A stretch of DNA of 29,649 bases from Candidatus Nitrosotenuis sp. Its GTDB lineage: Archaea; Thermoproteota; Nitrososphaeria; Nitrososphaerales; Nitrosopumilaceae. The notes under the pieces are model-generated. The model had not been told where the DNA came from. It saw nothing but the letters and a program-made list of their open reading frames with translations, and searched no databases. Numbering within the stretch: position 1 is the stretch's first letter; every line of letters starts with the position of its first letter. Position numbers and translations under genes: made by a program. This document shows positions 7,112 through 14,721 of this stretch, one piece after another. The stretch covers positions 1 through 29,649 of the forward strand of contig JAHEXS010000002.1 of the NCBI GenBank assembly GCA_023252015.1, written 5' to 3'.

Positions 7112-7876
7112 TTATTTTTTGAACCCAAGCAGGTAGCCACGGAGCATCTGTATTCCCATTGCAGGATCAACTCCTTTTGGACATACTTGGCTGCAAGAGC
7201 CAGCAAAGTGGCATCGCCAAATTCCGTGCGATTCATCAATAATCTTTAGTCTTTCGTTTTTGCCCTTGTCGCGGTTGTCAGCAACATATCGGTATGCCTG
7301 TGTAAGTGCCTGTGGTCCCAAAAACGAGGAATCGGTAGCCATCGTAGGACATGCAGAATTGCACAGTCCACATTTTATGCAGTTTGAAAATTGGATGTAT
7401 TCTTCGACTTGCCCTGGGGTTTGTAGGAACTCCCTTGTATTTGTCGCAACCTCAGATTCCTCATTTATGATAAAGGGCTTCATTTTTTTATGAGTGTCAA
7501 ACATTCCCTCAAGATCAACAACTAGGTCTCTTACTATTGGATAGTTGTTCATTGGCTCCACAGTAACAACATCAGAGTTTAGTTCTGAAATTTTTGTAAA
7601 GCACGCAAGTCCGGGCCTTCCATTAATTTTCATTCCGCAGGAACCGCACGAGGCTTGTCTGCAGGAATATCGCACTGCCACTGAATGATCCAAGTGTTTT
7701 TTCACATCCAGAATTGCATCTAAAACAGTAGTCCATCTTTCGTATGGGACTTTGAACTCTGCAAACTGGGATCTAGAATCATGTTCCGGATTTGATTTTG
7801 CTATTCTTAGTGTTATTGTCTTTGATGAAGAAACTTCAGTTGATGACTGTTCTTCTGCCATTTGTGTGTCAGCCAT
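7112..7876 (-). CDS. sdhB: Succinate dehydrogenase iron-sulfur subunit
   Basis: Carries electrons from the flavin in SdhA to quinone in the membrane subunits (TCA cycle, complex II). 254 residues. All three cluster sites are visible: the [2Fe-2S] site CRQASCGSCG followed by C in LACF (about residues 71-92), the [4Fe-4S] site CIKCGLCNSACP (about 164-175), and the [3Fe-4S] plus last-ligand site CHFAGSCSQVCPKG (about 221-234). The first 20 residues are a Ser/Glu-rich extension before the fold. It is the last gene of sdhA-C-D-B; the start lies 1 base after the sdhD stop. An oligo-A run on the plus strand at 7092-7097 (T-run on the coding strand) could terminate the operon. Confidence 0.97.
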   Translation of the reverse strand: MADTQMAEEQSSTEVSSSKTITLRIAKSNPEHDSRSQFAEFKVPYERWTTVLDAILDVKKHLDHSVAVRYSCRQASCGSCGMKINGRPGLACFTKISELNSDVVTVEPMNNYPIVRDLVVDLEGMFDTHKKMKPFIINEESEVATNTREFLQTPGQVEEYIQFSNCIKCGLCNSACPTMATDSSFLGPQALTQAYRYVADNRDKGKNERLKIIDESHGIWRCHFAGSCSQVCPKGVDPAMGIQMLRGYLLGFKK

Positions 7877-7877
7877 T

Positions 7878-8225
7878 TTATGTCATCCCCATGCTTGTCA
7901 TCAATATAGTTCTTGAACCATATGCTATCAATATTGCCATTGCCGCAAGGCATCCATAGGTTACTGCCTTTTCGTATGATCTACCTTGCTTTAGCTCAAT
8001 CAGAATAACGCGCAATCCGTTAAACCCGTGAACGGAAAGCAATACCAAGATCAGTTCAAGCATTATCGCATATGGGACAAACTTGTAGTTTGCAATCACG
8101 TTTTCATATTGCAACGAGTCCCCATAGCTCATCATTGTTATCCTAAACAGAACATGAACTGCAACTAGAACAACTGCGCCAAGGGCAGTCCCATAGTGAA
8201 TCTTCATGATTATGCTTTCGCGCAT
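7878..8225 (-). CDS. sdhD: Succinate dehydrogenase membrane anchor subunit (SdhD-like)
   Basis: 115 residues with three hydrophobic helices (about residues 13-30, 48-66 and 88-110), the size and topology of a small complex II anchor. The HVLFRITMM and VHGFNGLRVILIE segments supply His residues that are candidates for haem or quinone contact. ATG at 8225 begins one base after the sdhC stop codon (TAA at 8227-8229); a TTG at 8237 would give four more residues and a short overlap. Assignment rests on operon position between sdhC and sdhB plus the HGxNGLR pattern; the naming of C versus D is conventional. Confidence 0.88.
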   Translation of the reverse strand: MRESIIMKIHYGTALGAVVLVAVHVLFRITMMSYGDSLQYENVIANYKFVPYAIMLELILVLLSVHGFNGLRVILIELKQGRSYEKAVTYGCLAAMAILIAYGSRTILMTSMGMT

Positions 8226-8226
8226 T

Positions 8227-8658
8227 TTATTCACCAAACAATACGCTCAAGCCATACATCATTGCAAGAGCGGCAACTCCAATTGATGCATAAATGCAAA
8301 GTTTGTTTTTCATGTTCTGCGAGTTTGGTATGTATGGATAATCAGGTCTTGTTGGTTTTCCAACTCCTATTCCCCCATGTGCAAACATGAGTCGTATTCC
8401 GTTTACAGTGTGAAACACACACATTCCAATGACCAACGTAAGTATTATGTGTCCTTGCGTTGTTTGTGTGAGTTGCAGCATTGAGTCCCAGACGGATTTT
8501 CCATTCAGTATAGAACTTGTCTCATAGATGTGTCCAATAAGATATGCGAGTAGGCCCAGTCCAGTAATTCTCATCAGCCAATATGAAACCCGCTCTATTC
8601 CGTATCGGCCTGGGTTTACCATGCCCTTGATTCCTTCTCGGTTTTCGTTTCTTTTCAT
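8227..8658 (-). CDS. sdhC: Succinate dehydrogenase cytochrome b-type membrane subunit (SdhC-like)
   Basis: 143 residues, three predicted membrane helices. Seen: RYGIERVSYWLMRITGLGL near the start (the S-x-x-R-x-TG region of SdhC), GHIYETSS, and the pattern FHTVNGIRLMFAH near residues 82-94, where the His is the usual haem b ligand. With SdhD it anchors the complex in the cytoplasmic membrane and forms the quinone site. It starts one base after the sdhA stop codon, consistent with translational coupling in sdhA-C-D-B. Confidence 0.92.
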   Translation of the reverse strand: MKRNENREGIKGMVNPGRYGIERVSYWLMRITGLGLLAYLIGHIYETSSILNGKSVWDSMLQLTQTTQGHIILTLVIGMCVFHTVNGIRLMFAHGGIGVGKPTRPDYPYIPNSQNMKNKLCIYASIGVAALAMMYGLSVLFGE

Positions 8659-8659
8659 T

Positions 8660-10372
8660 CTAGTATTTTCTCTCCACTGGTTTGTATCGTGTTATAGTAA
8701 CTGGATGTTTTTTCATGATTGGCTCCTTTGGATCATAGTAAGCAAGAGTATGATGTAAAAAGTTCGCATCGTCTCTTTGTGGATAATCAAGTCTTGAGTG
8801 TGATCCACGCGACTCGCGTCTGTTAATTGCTCCAACCAATACAACTTCTGCAACTCGGAACATTGAATCAATCTCCATAACGTTTGTAAAGTTTGTGTTG
8901 TATTCCTTTGCTTTGTCGTCTACGTGTTTCCAAGTTTTAGTTTTTAGCACGCGTAATTTCTTGAGTCCTTCAACTAGGTCGGATTCTGTTTTAAACACGT
9001 ATGCTTTGTCGTTCATAATATCGGTTAATTCTTGTCTTATCTCGTATGGATTGTATTCTCCTTGACCACGGAAGACGCCATCGTAGATTCTTTTTTCTTC
9101 CAAGACAACCAAGTGATGTGGAAACGGTGATGATGGTTTGTTGTTCATTGCATGTTTTGCGGCAAGTGCTCCTGTAATTTTGCCCCAAACAATGCATTCG
9201 GACGTAGAGTTGGCGCCTAGCCTGTTTGCGCCATGTACACTGTTGCACGCAGCCTCACCTGCGGCCCAGACGCCCTTTAGCTCAGTTGCGCCGTCAATAT
9301 TGGTGTGTATTCCACCCATCATGTAATGACATACTGGCCTAATGTCCAGCATTTCTTGTGCAGGATCGATTCCTGAGAACTTGATTGATATTTCGCGAAT
9401 TGCTCCAAGCTTTTCTTTGATAATCGCATCACCAATGTGTCGCAAATCAAGCTTCATGCAGTCCACTCCCGTTTCGTGCTTAAATCCCCGTCCCTCCTTG
9501 ATTTCACTCATTATAGCTCTCGAGACAATATCTCTTGGGGCAAGCTCCATTTTTCCTGCAGCGTACTTGCTCATAAATCGCTCGCCGTCCTTGTTGATAA
9601 GATAACCTCCTTCTCCCCTTGCACCTTCCGTAATCAAAATTCCAGACGGTAAAATTCCGGTCGGATGAAACTGGACAAACTCCATGTCCTTTAACGCCAA
9701 TCCGGCGCGATATGCCATGTCAATTCCATCAGGAGTTGATGATAAAGCATAAGTTGAAAAACTGTAAATTCTTCCGGCCCCGCCTGTTGCGATTATCAAT
9801 GACTTTGCCTTGATTACATAAAACGTTCCACTTGAGATTTGTATTGCTGTTATTCCCATGAATTGTTGTCCGTCATGAATTATACTTGTGACAAACCACT
9901 CGTTTAGAAATTCAATGTTATCAAATTTTTGGCACGTATCGTACAATGTCTGCATTTCAAAGAATCCAACTTTGTCAGATGCATATGTGGCTCGCGGAAA
10001 ACTATAACCTCCAAAATTTCGCTGTCCGATTCTTCCATCCTTTCTTCTTGACCAGGGCATTCCCCAATGGTCTAGTTGGTAGACTTCCTTTGGCATTTCC
10101 TTGCACAATAATTCTGCAACATCTTGGTCTGCCAGAAAGTCGCTTCCCTTTACCGTATCATAGATGTGTGACTCTATTGTGTCTCCTTCATCTTCAAAGA
10201 GAACTGCCGCAGTACCACCCTCAGCAGAAACAGAATGAGAGCGCATGACTTGGACTTTGGAGATAACTCCAATCTTGATTGATGGACTTGTTTTTGAAGC
10301 CTCGATTGCAGCACGTAGACCCGCAAGACCAGATCCTACAATTATCAGATCATATTCAATAGAATCTACCAT
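8660..10372 (-). CDS. sdhA: Succinate dehydrogenase flavoprotein subunit
   Basis: Oxidises succinate to fumarate with covalently bound FAD; 570 residues, normal length. Seen: dinucleotide-binding IIVGSGLAGLRAA (about residues 10-22), the flavinylation region RSHSVSAEGG with His46 the expected FAD attachment residue, substrate-site segments FHPTGI and TEGARGEGG, HYMMGGIHTN, and AAGEAACNSVHGANRLGANS. First gene of the sdh operon. It is divergent from the PadR-type regulator across a 103-base gap that holds promoters for both. Homology alone does not separate SDH from fumarate reductase, but an aerobic lifestyle and a separate C/D pair favour SDH. Confidence 0.97.
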   Translation of the reverse strand: MVDSIEYDLIIVGSGLAGLRAAIEASKTSPSIKIGVISKVQVMRSHSVSAEGGTAAVLFEDEGDTIESHIYDTVKGSDFLADQDVAELLCKEMPKEVYQLDHWGMPWSRRKDGRIGQRNFGGYSFPRATYASDKVGFFEMQTLYDTCQKFDNIEFLNEWFVTSIIHDGQQFMGITAIQISSGTFYVIKAKSLIIATGGAGRIYSFSTYALSSTPDGIDMAYRAGLALKDMEFVQFHPTGILPSGILITEGARGEGGYLINKDGERFMSKYAAGKMELAPRDIVSRAIMSEIKEGRGFKHETGVDCMKLDLRHIGDAIIKEKLGAIREISIKFSGIDPAQEMLDIRPVCHYMMGGIHTNIDGATELKGVWAAGEAACNSVHGANRLGANSTSECIVWGKITGALAAKHAMNNKPSSPFPHHLVVLEEKRIYDGVFRGQGEYNPYEIRQELTDIMNDKAYVFKTESDLVEGLKKLRVLKTKTWKHVDDKAKEYNTNFTNVMEIDSMFRVAEVVLVGAINRRESRGSHSRLDYPQRDDANFLHHTLAYYDPKEPIMKKHPVTITRYKPVERKY

Positions 10373-10400
10373 TTTCTATCATCAACTGCTGAAAATCCGA

Positions 10401-10407
10401 TAAATAT
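10401..10407 (-). promoter_or_regulatory. Probable TATA box of the sdh operon
   Basis: TAAATAT on the plus strand (ATATTTA on the minus) is centred about 32 bases before the sdhA ATG, allowing a leader of about 5 bases. It is about 50 bases from the PadR operator, so cross-regulation is possible but not shown. Confidence 0.4.
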
Positions 10408-10444
10408 GTGTTGTAAATTCGATTTGTGGGAATCTTTCGCAATG

Positions 10445-10477
10445 ATTATATGTATCGCTAGTGATATCACTAGTGAT
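10445..10477 (+). promoter_or_regulatory. TATA box and palindromic operator of the PadR-type gene
   Basis: TATA-like TTATATG (about 10446-10452) is centred about 27 bases before ATG 10476. Between it and the start lies a palindrome: 10458-10473 is a perfect 16-base inverted repeat (CTAGTGATATCACTAG), extendable to 24 bases (10454-10477) with one mismatched pair. The same stretch holds a second perfect 12-base palindrome ATCACTAGTGAT at 10466-10477, so three TAGTGAT half-sites overlap. It covers the transcription start expected for a leaderless message, so a bound dimer would block initiation. Confidence 0.75.
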
Positions 10478-10982
10478 GGTAGTTGAGTGGTTTCAAAGAG
10501 TCGGAAGTTCTGTACCAAGAGGATTTTCAAGATATTTCATTTTGGAATTATTGACAACAAAACCGCACACCGGCAAAGAAATCATTGATGCTGCAACTAA
10601 GCAAAGCGACGGAAAATGGAAACCGTCTCCGGGTCTCATTTATCCACTGCTTGGAAGACTCTTAGATGAAGGCCTAATTGAGGAAACAAAGGACGGCAAA
10701 TACCAGATAACAAAAAAGGGAAAAGATACTTCGGATGATTTGCAGACAGTCAACAAGATAATAAAAAACCAGCTTGATGTGCTGCTGAGAATTGGAAATG
10801 TGGGACGATTTGCGACAATGGACGTACTTGAGAGAATGAGTATGATGGGTTCAAGCCTTAGTTCAAACTTCATTAAAATGACAAAGGAAGAAACCCAGAA
10901 ATACAGAAAATTCTTGGAATCGGAGCTCAAAAAACTGGACGAAAAAGAAAGCAGTCAAGGCAAGAATATCAAGATAGATTAG
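10476..10982 (+). CDS. PadR-family transcriptional regulator
   Basis: 168 residues. The N-terminal winged helix-turn-helix is typical of PadR: RYFILELLTTKPHTGKEI, then WKPSPGLIYPLLGRLLDEG (the family's PSPGxIYPxLxxLexeG recognition region) and a wing with GKYQITKKGK. The rest (about residues 85-168) is a helical dimerisation part ending in a Lys/Glu-rich tail. Start: ATG at 10476 is chosen over GTG at 10461 because the latter lies inside the operator and only about 12 bases from the TATA box. PadR proteins commonly repress their own gene, and the palindrome over this start fits autorepression. The ligand and other targets are unknown; the divergent sdh operon is a candidate. Confidence 0.93.
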   Translation: MVVEWFQRVGSSVPRGFSRYFILELLTTKPHTGKEIIDAATKQSDGKWKPSPGLIYPLLGRLLDEGLIEETKDGKYQITKKGKDTSDDLQTVNKIIKNQLDVLLRIGNVGRFATMDVLERMSMMGSSLSSNFIKMTKEETQKYRKFLESELKKLDEKESSQGKNIKID

Positions 10983-11004
10983 ACTGCAGAAGATTAGCGA
11001 TTAG

Positions 11005-11014
11005 TTTTTAAAAA
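11005..11014. terminator. Symmetric T5A5 terminator between convergent genes
   Basis: TTTTTAAAAA gives an oligo-T run on both strands between the PadR-type gene and the convergent secreted-protein gene. The 15-base context TTAGTTTTTAAAAAT recurs exactly at 11941-11955 downstream of the neighbouring paralogue. Confidence 0.45.
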
Positions 11015-11030
11015 TTAAGGTTATGGTTTT

Positions 11031-11849
11031 TTACTTTGAGGCAACCATTCCACGATCTTTTAGCATTTCTGCAGTGTACGTAGATACGCATGCTGGTGCG
11101 CCAGTTACTGAGCGTATGACTAGCTCAAATCCTTCCCTACATACAACCTGAGAATGCGACTTGAGTAGCTTTAATGGGGCAGGCACATGCGGTGCTGGCG
11201 GTTTTGCTTTTACCTCAACTATTTGTTTTCCAGTTACGGATATTGCGTCATAGAAGACATTTGTTTTGCTATTTTTTTTCGCGTCAATGGTCTGAACAAT
11301 CATGTCTGAAGTATCAATTGGTTTTGTGACTTTAAATGAGATATCAATGGCTGTCCGATACGAATCGACTTCGGATGTTTTTACAGTTACGTCCTTGAGT
11401 ATTCCATTAGGATCGACGATGGTAGATGTTTTTGAGACATCTGAGTCTCGTGAAAGCGGTTCTTTCAAAAGCGCATTAAAGTTCTGGTCAAATGATACGG
11501 TAGTCAGAATATTTACGTGTGTGTCGTCCGCATAGTTACCAATAGAAAGCGAGGTATCTCGCAAATATTGACCGCCGCTGTTCTCAAAGACTACAAGATG
11601 TATCTGGATTAGCTCGCCAGTTCTAACTTTTGTAGTTGGTATAGTCTGAGTTAGTTCGTCGACGTCAAACGATTTTCCATTGATGGTGAATCCGTTTTCG
11701 ACAATTCGTTTTCCCTCGTATGTAACTCCCAATGTTGGCGCTTCGCAGTCTCTTCTGCATCCAGTATCAGCAAATGCGTTTACCGCAAGTAAAGAGACGG
11801 ATGATAAAACAGCAACGGCAATTGTTAATTGAAATAGCGTCTTTGTCAT
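11031..11849 (-). CDS. Secreted Cys-motif protein, paralogue 2 (with C-terminal CREGFELV module)
   Basis: 272 residues. Signal peptide (FQLTIAVAVLSSVSLLAVNAFA, cleavage probably after AFA near residue 27), then CRRDCEAPTLG, then the beta-rich domain shared with the genes at 2876 and 11982 (IHLVVFENSGG, LSIGNYADD, KPIDTSDMIVQTID). A short Pro/Lys linker (KAKPPAPHVPAPLKLLKS) leads to a C-terminal module CREGFELVIRSVTGAPACV ending TAEMLKDRGMVASK. That module, with two Cys, is widespread in thaumarchaeal envelope proteins by my recollection of the group. Extracellular or envelope-associated; function unknown. It is separated from paralogue 3 by 132 bases and transcribed in the same direction from its own promoter. 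Confidence 0.87.
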   Translation of the reverse strand: MTKTLFQLTIAVAVLSSVSLLAVNAFADTGCRRDCEAPTLGVTYEGKRIVENGFTINGKSFDVDELTQTIPTTKVRTGELIQIHLVVFENSGGQYLRDTSLSIGNYADDTHVNILTTVSFDQNFNALLKEPLSRDSDVSKTSTIVDPNGILKDVTVKTSEVDSYRTAIDISFKVTKPIDTSDMIVQTIDAKKNSKTNVFYDAISVTGKQIVEVKAKPPAPHVPAPLKLLKSHSQVVCREGFELVIRSVTGAPACVSTYTAEMLKDRGMVASK

Positions 11850-11864
11850 ATTTTTAGCCCAGCA

Positions 11865-11889
11865 CAGACATAATTAAAGCCTATGTGGA
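11865..11889 (-). promoter_or_regulatory. Promoter box of paralogue 2, duplicated upstream of paralogue 3
   Basis: CAGACATAATTAAAGCCTAT and the next bases form a box nearly identical to 12785-12809. Its TATA-like core TAATTAAAG (minus strand CTTTAATTA) is centred about 26 bases before the ATG at 11849. Confidence 0.6.
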
Positions 11890-11944
11890 TTTATCAGAAT
11901 ATTGTTTAAAAAATAAAAATCAGACTAGGAATTTGTGATTTTAG

Positions 11945-11954
11945 TTTTTAAAAA
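11945..11954 (-). terminator. T5A5 terminator downstream of paralogue 3
   Basis: TTTTTAAAAA in the context TTAGTTTTTAAAAAT, the same as at 11001-11015. It lies about 28 bases after the stop of the gene at 11982. Confidence 0.45.
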
Positions 11955-11981
11955 TAAAAGAAAGTGGTTTAAAGTGCTTTT

Positions 11982-12767
11982 TTATCTAGAAGCTACCATT
12001 TCCCAGTTTCTCAATGTTTCTGCAGTGAGTGGATATACACAAGCTGGTGCACCGGTTGAGCGTATGACTAGCTCAAATCCTTCCCTACATTGAACCTTTT
12101 CAGGTGCAACTCCTGCCTTGACTTGTTTTAGTGGGGCAAGCACGTATTTCTCTGGTTGAGAAATTTTCTCGATTATTGGGTTTCCGTATGCTTTTACGGC
12201 ATCAAGAAATACATTGCTTCTTGAGCTATGATCAGCATCCCAGGATTCAACAATAACGGCAGATGTATCAAATGGTTTCACAATTGTAAATGAAAATTCC
12301 ACTGATGTATTGAACTCATCTAGCGCTGTTGCTGTTGCTGTAGCTCCCTTTAGAAGATGAGCATCATCTGTAACGCTTACTGATTGCTTTCCTTCAAAGT
12401 CTTGGTCAAAGGAAATTGTTGCTTTGTCTGAGTGATGGTTGTCGTCTTGATAGTCAGATATTGCAAAAGAAACATGCCTTAGTCCACGGACGCCGTCATT
12501 TTCATAGACTAGCAGTTTTACTTTGACTGTATTTCCAGTTGAAAATGCCTGTGTTGAGATTGATTGAAGGTGTTGTTCTACATTAACAGATTGGCCGCCA
12601 ATAGTAAGTCCATTTTTGACTACTTGTTGTCCATTGTCCAAAGCCCCTATTGTTGGAGCTTCACAATCTCTACTGCAATTTGCATTTTCAGCAAACGCGT
12701 TTACTGCGAATAATGAGACTGAAGATAGTATGCCTACAATTAGTACTTGAAGTAATACCTTTGTCAT
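11982..12767 (-). CDS. Secreted Cys-motif protein, paralogue 3 (with C-terminal CREGFELV module)
   Basis: 261 residues. Signal peptide (hydrophobic LLQVLIVGILSSVSLFAVNAFA), then CSRDCEAPTIG, then the shared domain (VKLLVYENDGV, HVSFAISDYQDD, DKATISFDQDFEG), a linker, and the C-terminal module CREGFELVIRSTGAPACV ending LRNWEMVASR. In the central domain it is visibly closer to the copy at 2876 (for example DKASISFDQDFTG there), while its signal peptide, tail and promoter match the copy at 11031. This mosaic relation suggests recombination or conversion between copies. Extracellular location is inferred from the signal peptide; no catalytic motif is seen. Confidence 0.87.
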   Translation of the reverse strand: MTKVLLQVLIVGILSSVSLFAVNAFAENANCSRDCEAPTIGALDNGQQVVKNGLTIGGQSVNVEQHLQSISTQAFSTGNTVKVKLLVYENDGVRGLRHVSFAISDYQDDNHHSDKATISFDQDFEGKQSVSVTDDAHLLKGATATATALDEFNTSVEFSFTIVKPFDTSAVIVESWDADHSSRSNVFLDAVKAYGNPIIEKISQPEKYVLAPLKQVKAGVAPEKVQCREGFELVIRSTGAPACVYPLTAETLRNWEMVASR

Positions 12768-12784
12768 TAAATTTCAGTCAAGTT

Positions 12785-12809
12785 CAGACATAATTAAATC
12801 CTATGTAGG
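12785..12809 (-). promoter_or_regulatory. Promoter box of paralogue 3
   Basis: CAGACATAATTAAATCCTAT followed by GTAGG matches 11865-11889 at all but about two bases. The TATA-like TAATTAAAT is centred about 27 bases before ATG 12767. The adjoining CCTATGTAGG is a near-palindrome (CCTA..TAGG) that could be an activator or repressor site. Confidence 0.6.
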
Positions 12810-12896
12810 ACTTGGATCATATCTTTTGGCTTAATCACTAAAAGATATGGATCAGGTAAAGCTAATCATAAATAATTAAAGTCGCCATAATTTTTG

Positions 12897-13760
12897 ATGA
12901 AAAACCTGAGGAAAATGATCAGTGATTCTTCAAAGCCTCTGGTTATTCCCGGCGTGTATGATGCAATAGGCGCCAAAATTGCACAAAAGGCAGGATTTGA
13001 GGCAATGTTTCAAACGGGTTATGGAACATCTGCAACTTTGTTTGGTATGCCAGATTATGGTTTTATTGGTTCAACTGAAACAATCGAAAACGCTCGCAGA
13101 ATTTGTAGAGCTGTTTCGGTTCCAGTAATTGTCGATTCCGATACTGGGTATGGTAATGCACTAAGTGTTTGGAATCTTGTAAATGAATTAGAGTCTGCCG
13201 GGGCAGCTGGGATTTTCTTAGAAGATCAAAGATGGCCAAAAAGGTGTGGTCACATGAGCGGAAAAGAGGTAATCGAAAAAGAAGAATATGTAGAAAAACT
13301 GCAGGCAGCACTTGATGCCAGAAAGAGCAAAGACTTCATCATAGTTGCACGCACAGATGCCAGAGCAACAAGAGGACTTGATGATGCAATAGAGCGCGGC
13401 AAATATTATAGAAAAATAGGCGCCGATGTGATTTTTGTTGAAGCACCAAGATCGATTGATGAGATGAAAAAAATAGGCAAGTCAATTAACGCCCCACTTG
13501 TGGCAAACATGATTGAGGGCGGTGCAACTCCAGTCATACCGTCTGCCACTTTGCACAAAATGGGCTTTAGAATAATTTTGTACCCACTTTCAGTTCTTTT
13601 TGCAAATGCGTTTGCATCAATTCAAATCCTAAAGGAGCTAAAGAAATCTGGTACCACGGCAAAATTGAAGAAAAACGTAGTTAATTTTGACGAGTTCAAC
13701 GACTTGGTAGATTTATCAAAGTTTAGAAATCTGGAAAATCGTTACAAAAGAAAATCATAA
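12897..13760 (+). CDS. Isocitrate lyase / PEP mutase superfamily enzyme (PrpB-like)
   Basis: 287 residues from ATG at 12897, with a TATA-like box CATAAATAATTA about 25 bases upstream. Seen: PGVYDAIGAKIAQKAGF at the N terminus, the Mg-binding DSDTGYGN (about residues 80-87), FLEDQ, and the catalytic loop KRCGHMSGK (Cys117), equivalent to the KKCGH loop of isocitrate and methylisocitrate lyases. RTDAR and VEAPRS also match. The catalytic Cys argues for a C-C lyase (2-methylisocitrate or a related 2,3-dicarboxylate) rather than a phosphonate-forming mutase. The length suits PrpB, not the larger AceA. No prpC or prpD neighbour is present, so the substrate stays open. It stands alone. Confidence 0.88.
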   Translation: MKNLRKMISDSSKPLVIPGVYDAIGAKIAQKAGFEAMFQTGYGTSATLFGMPDYGFIGSTETIENARRICRAVSVPVIVDSDTGYGNALSVWNLVNELESAGAAGIFLEDQRWPKRCGHMSGKEVIEKEEYVEKLQAALDARKSKDFIIVARTDARATRGLDDAIERGKYYRKIGADVIFVEAPRSIDEMKKIGKSINAPLVANMIEGGATPVIPSATLHKMGFRIILYPLSVLFANAFASIQILKELKKSGTTAKLKKNVVNFDEFNDLVDLSKFRNLENRYKRKS

Positions 13761-13786
13761 AATAAAAAAGTTCAAGTAAAGAGCTA

Positions 13787-14074
13787 TTAAGAAGGGTTTC
13801 TCTTTACTTCAATTTCTATTGTCGATACGTTTCTTGTCTTGCCATCTTGTGATTCGAGTTGCTCAGAACCTATCTTTATTTCACCGATTGAATACCCAGC
13901 ATTTTCTGTCTTGCGTGAGATGATTTGTGAAACATCTACTGCACGACCGATTGTGAGTCCTCTGGCTTTGATACGCACTGATGGCAAGTTTGCCAATTGG
14001 ATGAGCGTAGAAGTAACATACGCCATCAAAGGTTTCTTACCAATGAAGATTACGTCTCTGTTTTCGGTTGACAT
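13787..14074 (-). CDS. albA: DNA/RNA-binding chromatin protein Alba
   Basis: 95 residues. Small dimeric archaeal nucleic-acid-binding protein that coats and bridges DNA and also binds RNA. Seen: VIFIGKKPLMAYVTSTLIQL (residues 8-27), where the GKKP loop holds the conserved Lys that contacts DNA and is the acetylation or methylation target in Sulfolobus Alba, then IKARGLTIGRAVDVSQIISR and a C-terminal TIEIEVKR strand. The open frame continues upstream to 14308, but ATG at 14074 gives the family N terminus and lies about 26 bases from a TATA-like box at 14097-14104. Divergent from the HEAT-repeat gene. Confidence 0.96.
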   Translation of the reverse strand: MSTENRDVIFIGKKPLMAYVTSTLIQLANLPSVRIKARGLTIGRAVDVSQIISRKTENAGYSIGEIKIGSEQLESQDGKTRNVSTIEIEVKRNPS

Positions 14075-14096
14075 GTAATGATGAGTATATATGGAT

Positions 14097-14147
14097 AATT
14101 TAAAGCTAAAATGAAAAAATCGCGTATTACAAAATTTCTTATTAACT
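14097..14147. promoter_or_regulatory. Divergent promoters of alba and the HEAT-repeat gene
   Basis: AATTTAAA at 14097-14104 is about 26 bases upstream of the alba ATG (minus strand). CTTATTAACT at 14138-14147 is about 26 bases upstream of the ATG at 14169 (plus strand). Both genes appear leaderless. Confidence 0.5.
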
Positions 14148-14168
14148 AGATAGCCATTCAAAATCAAA

Positions 14169-14720
14169 ATGATAAGCCCCGAGCAGATTGATAGCATTAT
14201 GCGTTCAGATTCTAAAGAAGAAAAAATCAAAATCCTCGAATTGACGTACAAATGCGACAATTCTGCCACATTAAATATGATAATTTCAGCACTTGATGAT
14301 GGCGACATTCAGATTAGAGGAGAGGCTTTTAGCGCACTAGTACTAAATGAAAACGACATATCAGATATTTTGATACAAAATCTAAACAGCCAAAGCAAGA
14401 ACGTGAGAGGTTTTTCTTTACTTGTTCTTGCAAATAGAAACGACAGAAAGGCAATTCCAAAAATGATTGATTCTACATCAGATGAGAGCGCAATGGTAAG
14501 GTCTTGTGCGGTTGGGGCGCTAGGATATCTTAAGGCAGTTGAAGCAATTCATGCAATCCAAAAATGCATGGAAGATCCCAACCCAGAGGTGAGAAAAAGT
14601 GCCATAAAGGCAGCAATAGATATCGGGGATCAAACTGCTTTTGAGAAACTAGATGAGATTTCCAAAGAAGATGATCCAGAAATTAGAAATTTGTTGGATT
14701 ATGCCAAAAGTAAGTTATAG
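14169..14720 (+). CDS. HEAT-repeat protein
   Basis: 183 residues, composed of about five helical hairpins of roughly 30 residues. Repeat-like segments include ALDDGDIQIRGEAFSALV, NSQSKNVRGFSLLVLANR, TSDESAMVRSCAVGALGYL and MEDPNPEVRKSAIKAAIDIG, with the D-x-x-x-x-V-R-x-x-A-x-x-A-L pattern of PBS-lyase-type HEAT repeats. Such proteins are protein-binding scaffolds; no catalytic residues are seen and the partner is unknown. Soluble, no signal peptide. The stop codon is one base from the 3' end of the convergent tRNA-Ala gene, leaving no room for a terminator before it. Confidence 0.9.
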   Translation: MISPEQIDSIMRSDSKEEKIKILELTYKCDNSATLNMIISALDDGDIQIRGEAFSALVLNENDISDILIQNLNSQSKNVRGFSLLVLANRNDRKAIPKMIDSTSDESAMVRSCAVGALGYLKAVEAIHAIQKCMEDPNPEVRKSAIKAAIDIGDQTAFEKLDEISKEDDPEIRNLLDYAKSKL

Positions 14721-14721
14721 A

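Noticed and set aside
9138..10248. Several plus-strand frames of 60-100 codons opposite sdhA
   Set aside because: They shadow a highly conserved flavoprotein gene, with no promoter, no domain and atypical composition.
10461..10475. GTG start five codons upstream for the PadR-type protein
   Set aside because: It lies within the operator palindrome and too close to the TATA box to be on the transcript if initiation is at the usual distance.
13063..13311. 82-codon minus-strand frame inside the PrpB-family gene
   Set aside because: It covers the conserved metal-binding and KRCGH region of the plus-strand enzyme and has no features of its own.
14075..14308. 78-residue upstream extension of Alba
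   Set aside because: It overlaps the divergent HEAT-repeat gene and both promoters; Alba proteins are about 90-100 residues and begin near MSTENRDV.
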